Virus record (IMG/VR): IMGVR_UViG_3300046675_000480
Span: 1 to 54,636 of that record
Source of the DNA: a virus
Length of the DNA: 54,636 nucleotides
Direction: 5' to 3' (one strand)
Shown: positions 53,528-54,636 of the stretch, in pieces
Layout: each line of letters opens with the position of its first letter
How positions within the stretch are numbered: position 1 is the stretch's first letter
Made by a program: the position numbers and the translations under genes
Notes under the pieces: generated by a model
What the model was told of the DNA's origin: nothing
Databases searched by the model: none
The model's input: the letters and a program-made list of their open reading frames with translations, nothing else

Positions 53528-54636
53528 TTACGCCGCCACCGCCAGATCGGTCACCTTGGACCGGCGTACCTTGCGCACCGGGGACTTGTCGGCCCCCAGC
53601 ACCTCGGTCCACTCGCTGGCCTTGAGGTCCAGCAGCATGCCGCCGGCCTGCTCGAACTCGACCGCGCGGTCGTAGTCGGTGGCGGTGTGGGCCTGTGCCG
53701 TGACCGCGTTGACCACGCCCCAAGCACTGAGGTCGCCGCCCTCGATCAGGGCCTTCAGGATGCCGCCGGTCTCCTCGACCGTCGCGCCGATCTTGACGCC
53801 CAGCACCTCGACGGCCGCCTGCACGTTGCCGGCGATCTTGACCGAGGTCAGGTTCGACATCTTCTCGATGCGAGCCTGAAACCGCTCCGGGCTCAGCGCC
53901 GCCGTGATCATGTCGCGGACCTTGAGCACCATCGCCTTGTCGTCGGCGGCCTTGGTGTCGTCGGCCCACAGGTCGGCGTTGTCCGTGATCTTGCGGCCGA
54001 CGTGGCTGGAGTTCATCAGCTTGGTCGACATCATGCCGTTCAGGCAGGCGAGGAAATAGTCGAAGTCGCTGACCATCACCGCGCCCTGACCGATCTCGGA
54101 GTTGGAGATCACCACGCCGCCATGGACGACGTCGCCGACGCGGCGGCTGCCCTTGACCTCGGCGGTGAGCTTCTCGTTGATCGCCTGAATATACATGCGG
54201 CGTTCGGTAACCTCGCACGAGACCACCTTCATGCCGCTCTGGAGGAGCAGCGGAAGGGCGACCTGTGCGATCTCCTCGTTCTCGACGCGCTGGTACTTGT
54301 TCGAGAGGAAGGCGCGGTTGTTGCCCTTGAGCACGCGGATCATGCGGGGCTCGGGGTTGGCGCTGAACCAGTGGTTCACGTTGGTCGCGAGCAGGCTGGG
54401 CTGCTCGTCGAGCATGCGGTTGTAGTAGATCGCCGGGATGTTGGTGCGAGCGCCGATCTGGCCGTGCGCGGTCCCGAGGATCGGGAACTCGCCCAGCGTC
54501 TTGCCGCCGTCGTTGACCACCATCAGCGGCTTGTTCTCCGACACGACCATCTGCGCCTGCGCGCCGGTCGTGGCGATGAAGTCCTGCTTCTGCGTCTTGA
54601 GGCCCTCAATACGCTGGGCCAACTCTGTGAGTGACA
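53528..54636 (-). CDS. DUF932 phage/plasmid protein (5' end outside window)
   Basis: The visible part is about 368 residues. The frame is open to the window edge, so the true start is beyond 54636; the TTG at 54622 is only one possibility. The sequence matches the DUF932 pattern: NDGGKTLGEFPILGTAHGQI, IPAIYYNRMLDEQPSLLATN, VNHWFSANPEPRMIRVLKGN, RAFLSNKYQRVENEEIAQVA, then a helical C-terminal half. The family is common on phages and plasmids; its molecular role is not established, and links to replication or recombination have been suggested. There are no signal or membrane segments. Confidence 0.75.
   Translation of the reverse strand, partial: SLTELAQRIEGLKTQKQDFIATTGAQAQMVVSENKPLMVVNDGGKTLGEFPILGTAHGQIGARTNIPAIYYNRMLDEQPSLLATNVNHWFSANPEPRMIRVLKGNNRAFLSNKYQRVENEEIAQVALPLLLQSGMKVVSCEVTERRMYIQAINEKLTAEVKGSRRVGDVVHGGVVISNSEIGQGAVMVSDFDYFLACLNGMMSTKLMNSSHVGRKITDNADLWADDTKAADDKAMVLKVRDMITAALSPERFQARIEKMSNLTSVKIAGNVQAAVEVLGVKIGATVEETGGILKALIEGGDLSAWGVVNAVTAQAHTATDYDRAVEFEQAGGMLLDLKASEWTEVLGADKSPVRKVRRSKVTDLAVAA

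Noticed and set aside
1-54636. tRNA genes, CRISPR arrays, IS elements, integrase or attachment site
   Set aside because: I scanned for cloverleaf T-loops, spaced direct repeats, transposase and recombinase motifs and saw none convincing; a tRNA-finding program would settle small RNA genes.

Overview
The window is about 54.6 kb of high-GC DNA (roughly 65% by eye). It carries the structural, lysis and part of the early region of a contractile-tailed (myovirus-type) bacteriophage or prophage. The late genes are recognisable as a terminase pair, DUF1073-type portal, Mu F-like head protein, DUF2213-like prohead protein, DUF2184-type capsid, DUF3383-type sheath, frameshifted tail chaperone, tape measure with lytic transglycosylase, hub, spike, gp25-like wedge, J and large modular tail fibres. 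The host is probably an alphaproteobacterium, inferred from GC content and gene style rather than from any host gene. I see no integrase, CI-type repressor, tRNA, IS element or CRISPR array.

Layout. 1-400: the end of an unrelated-looking partial gene, then a cluster of CCCCCGTGCGC-type repeats. 400-1600: two small genes and a NusG/RfaH-like factor. 1.6-3.6 kb: terminase. 3.5-4.1 kb: one reverse-strand gene. 4.1-8.4 kb: portal, head protein and small accessory genes, including a DUF2829/Tad2-like gene. 8.5-16.3 kb: a very large accessory locus. 16.3-20.5 kb: Nudix/DUF2213 protein, decoration candidate, capsid. 20.5-34.2 kb: neck, sheath, tube, chaperones, tape measure and baseplate. 34.2-45.6 kb: tail fibres. 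45.6-48.1 kb: reverse-strand cluster of small exported proteins. 48.2-49.4 kb: lysis cassette on the plus strand. 49.4-54.6 kb: reverse-strand operon of small overlapping genes with a NADAR protein, ending in a DUF932 gene that runs off the window.

The most notable region is 8528-16107. A 475-aa GNAT plus ParB-like ORF overlaps, in the -1 register, a 2075-codon ORF with three ADP-ribosyltransferase-like domains. The overlap holds a dnaX-like -1 frameshift signal: an SD-like GGAGGAGG, the heptamer C CCA AAA in the correct register, a 6-nt spacer and a perfect 9-bp GC-rich stem. Frameshifting would make a protein of about 2526 aa. Its position among the head genes suggests an internal capsid protein ejected with the DNA (inference). 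A second -1 signal (T TTT TTT, 7-nt spacer, perfect 7-bp stem) sits in the tail-assembly chaperone.

Several genes converge on NAD/ADP-ribose chemistry: three ART domains, a Nudix domain fused to the prohead protein, a NADAR-domain protein and a DUF2829/Tad2-like candidate anti-Thoeris sponge. I infer a coordinated NAD-centred attack and counter-defence strategy; no single assignment has been tested here.
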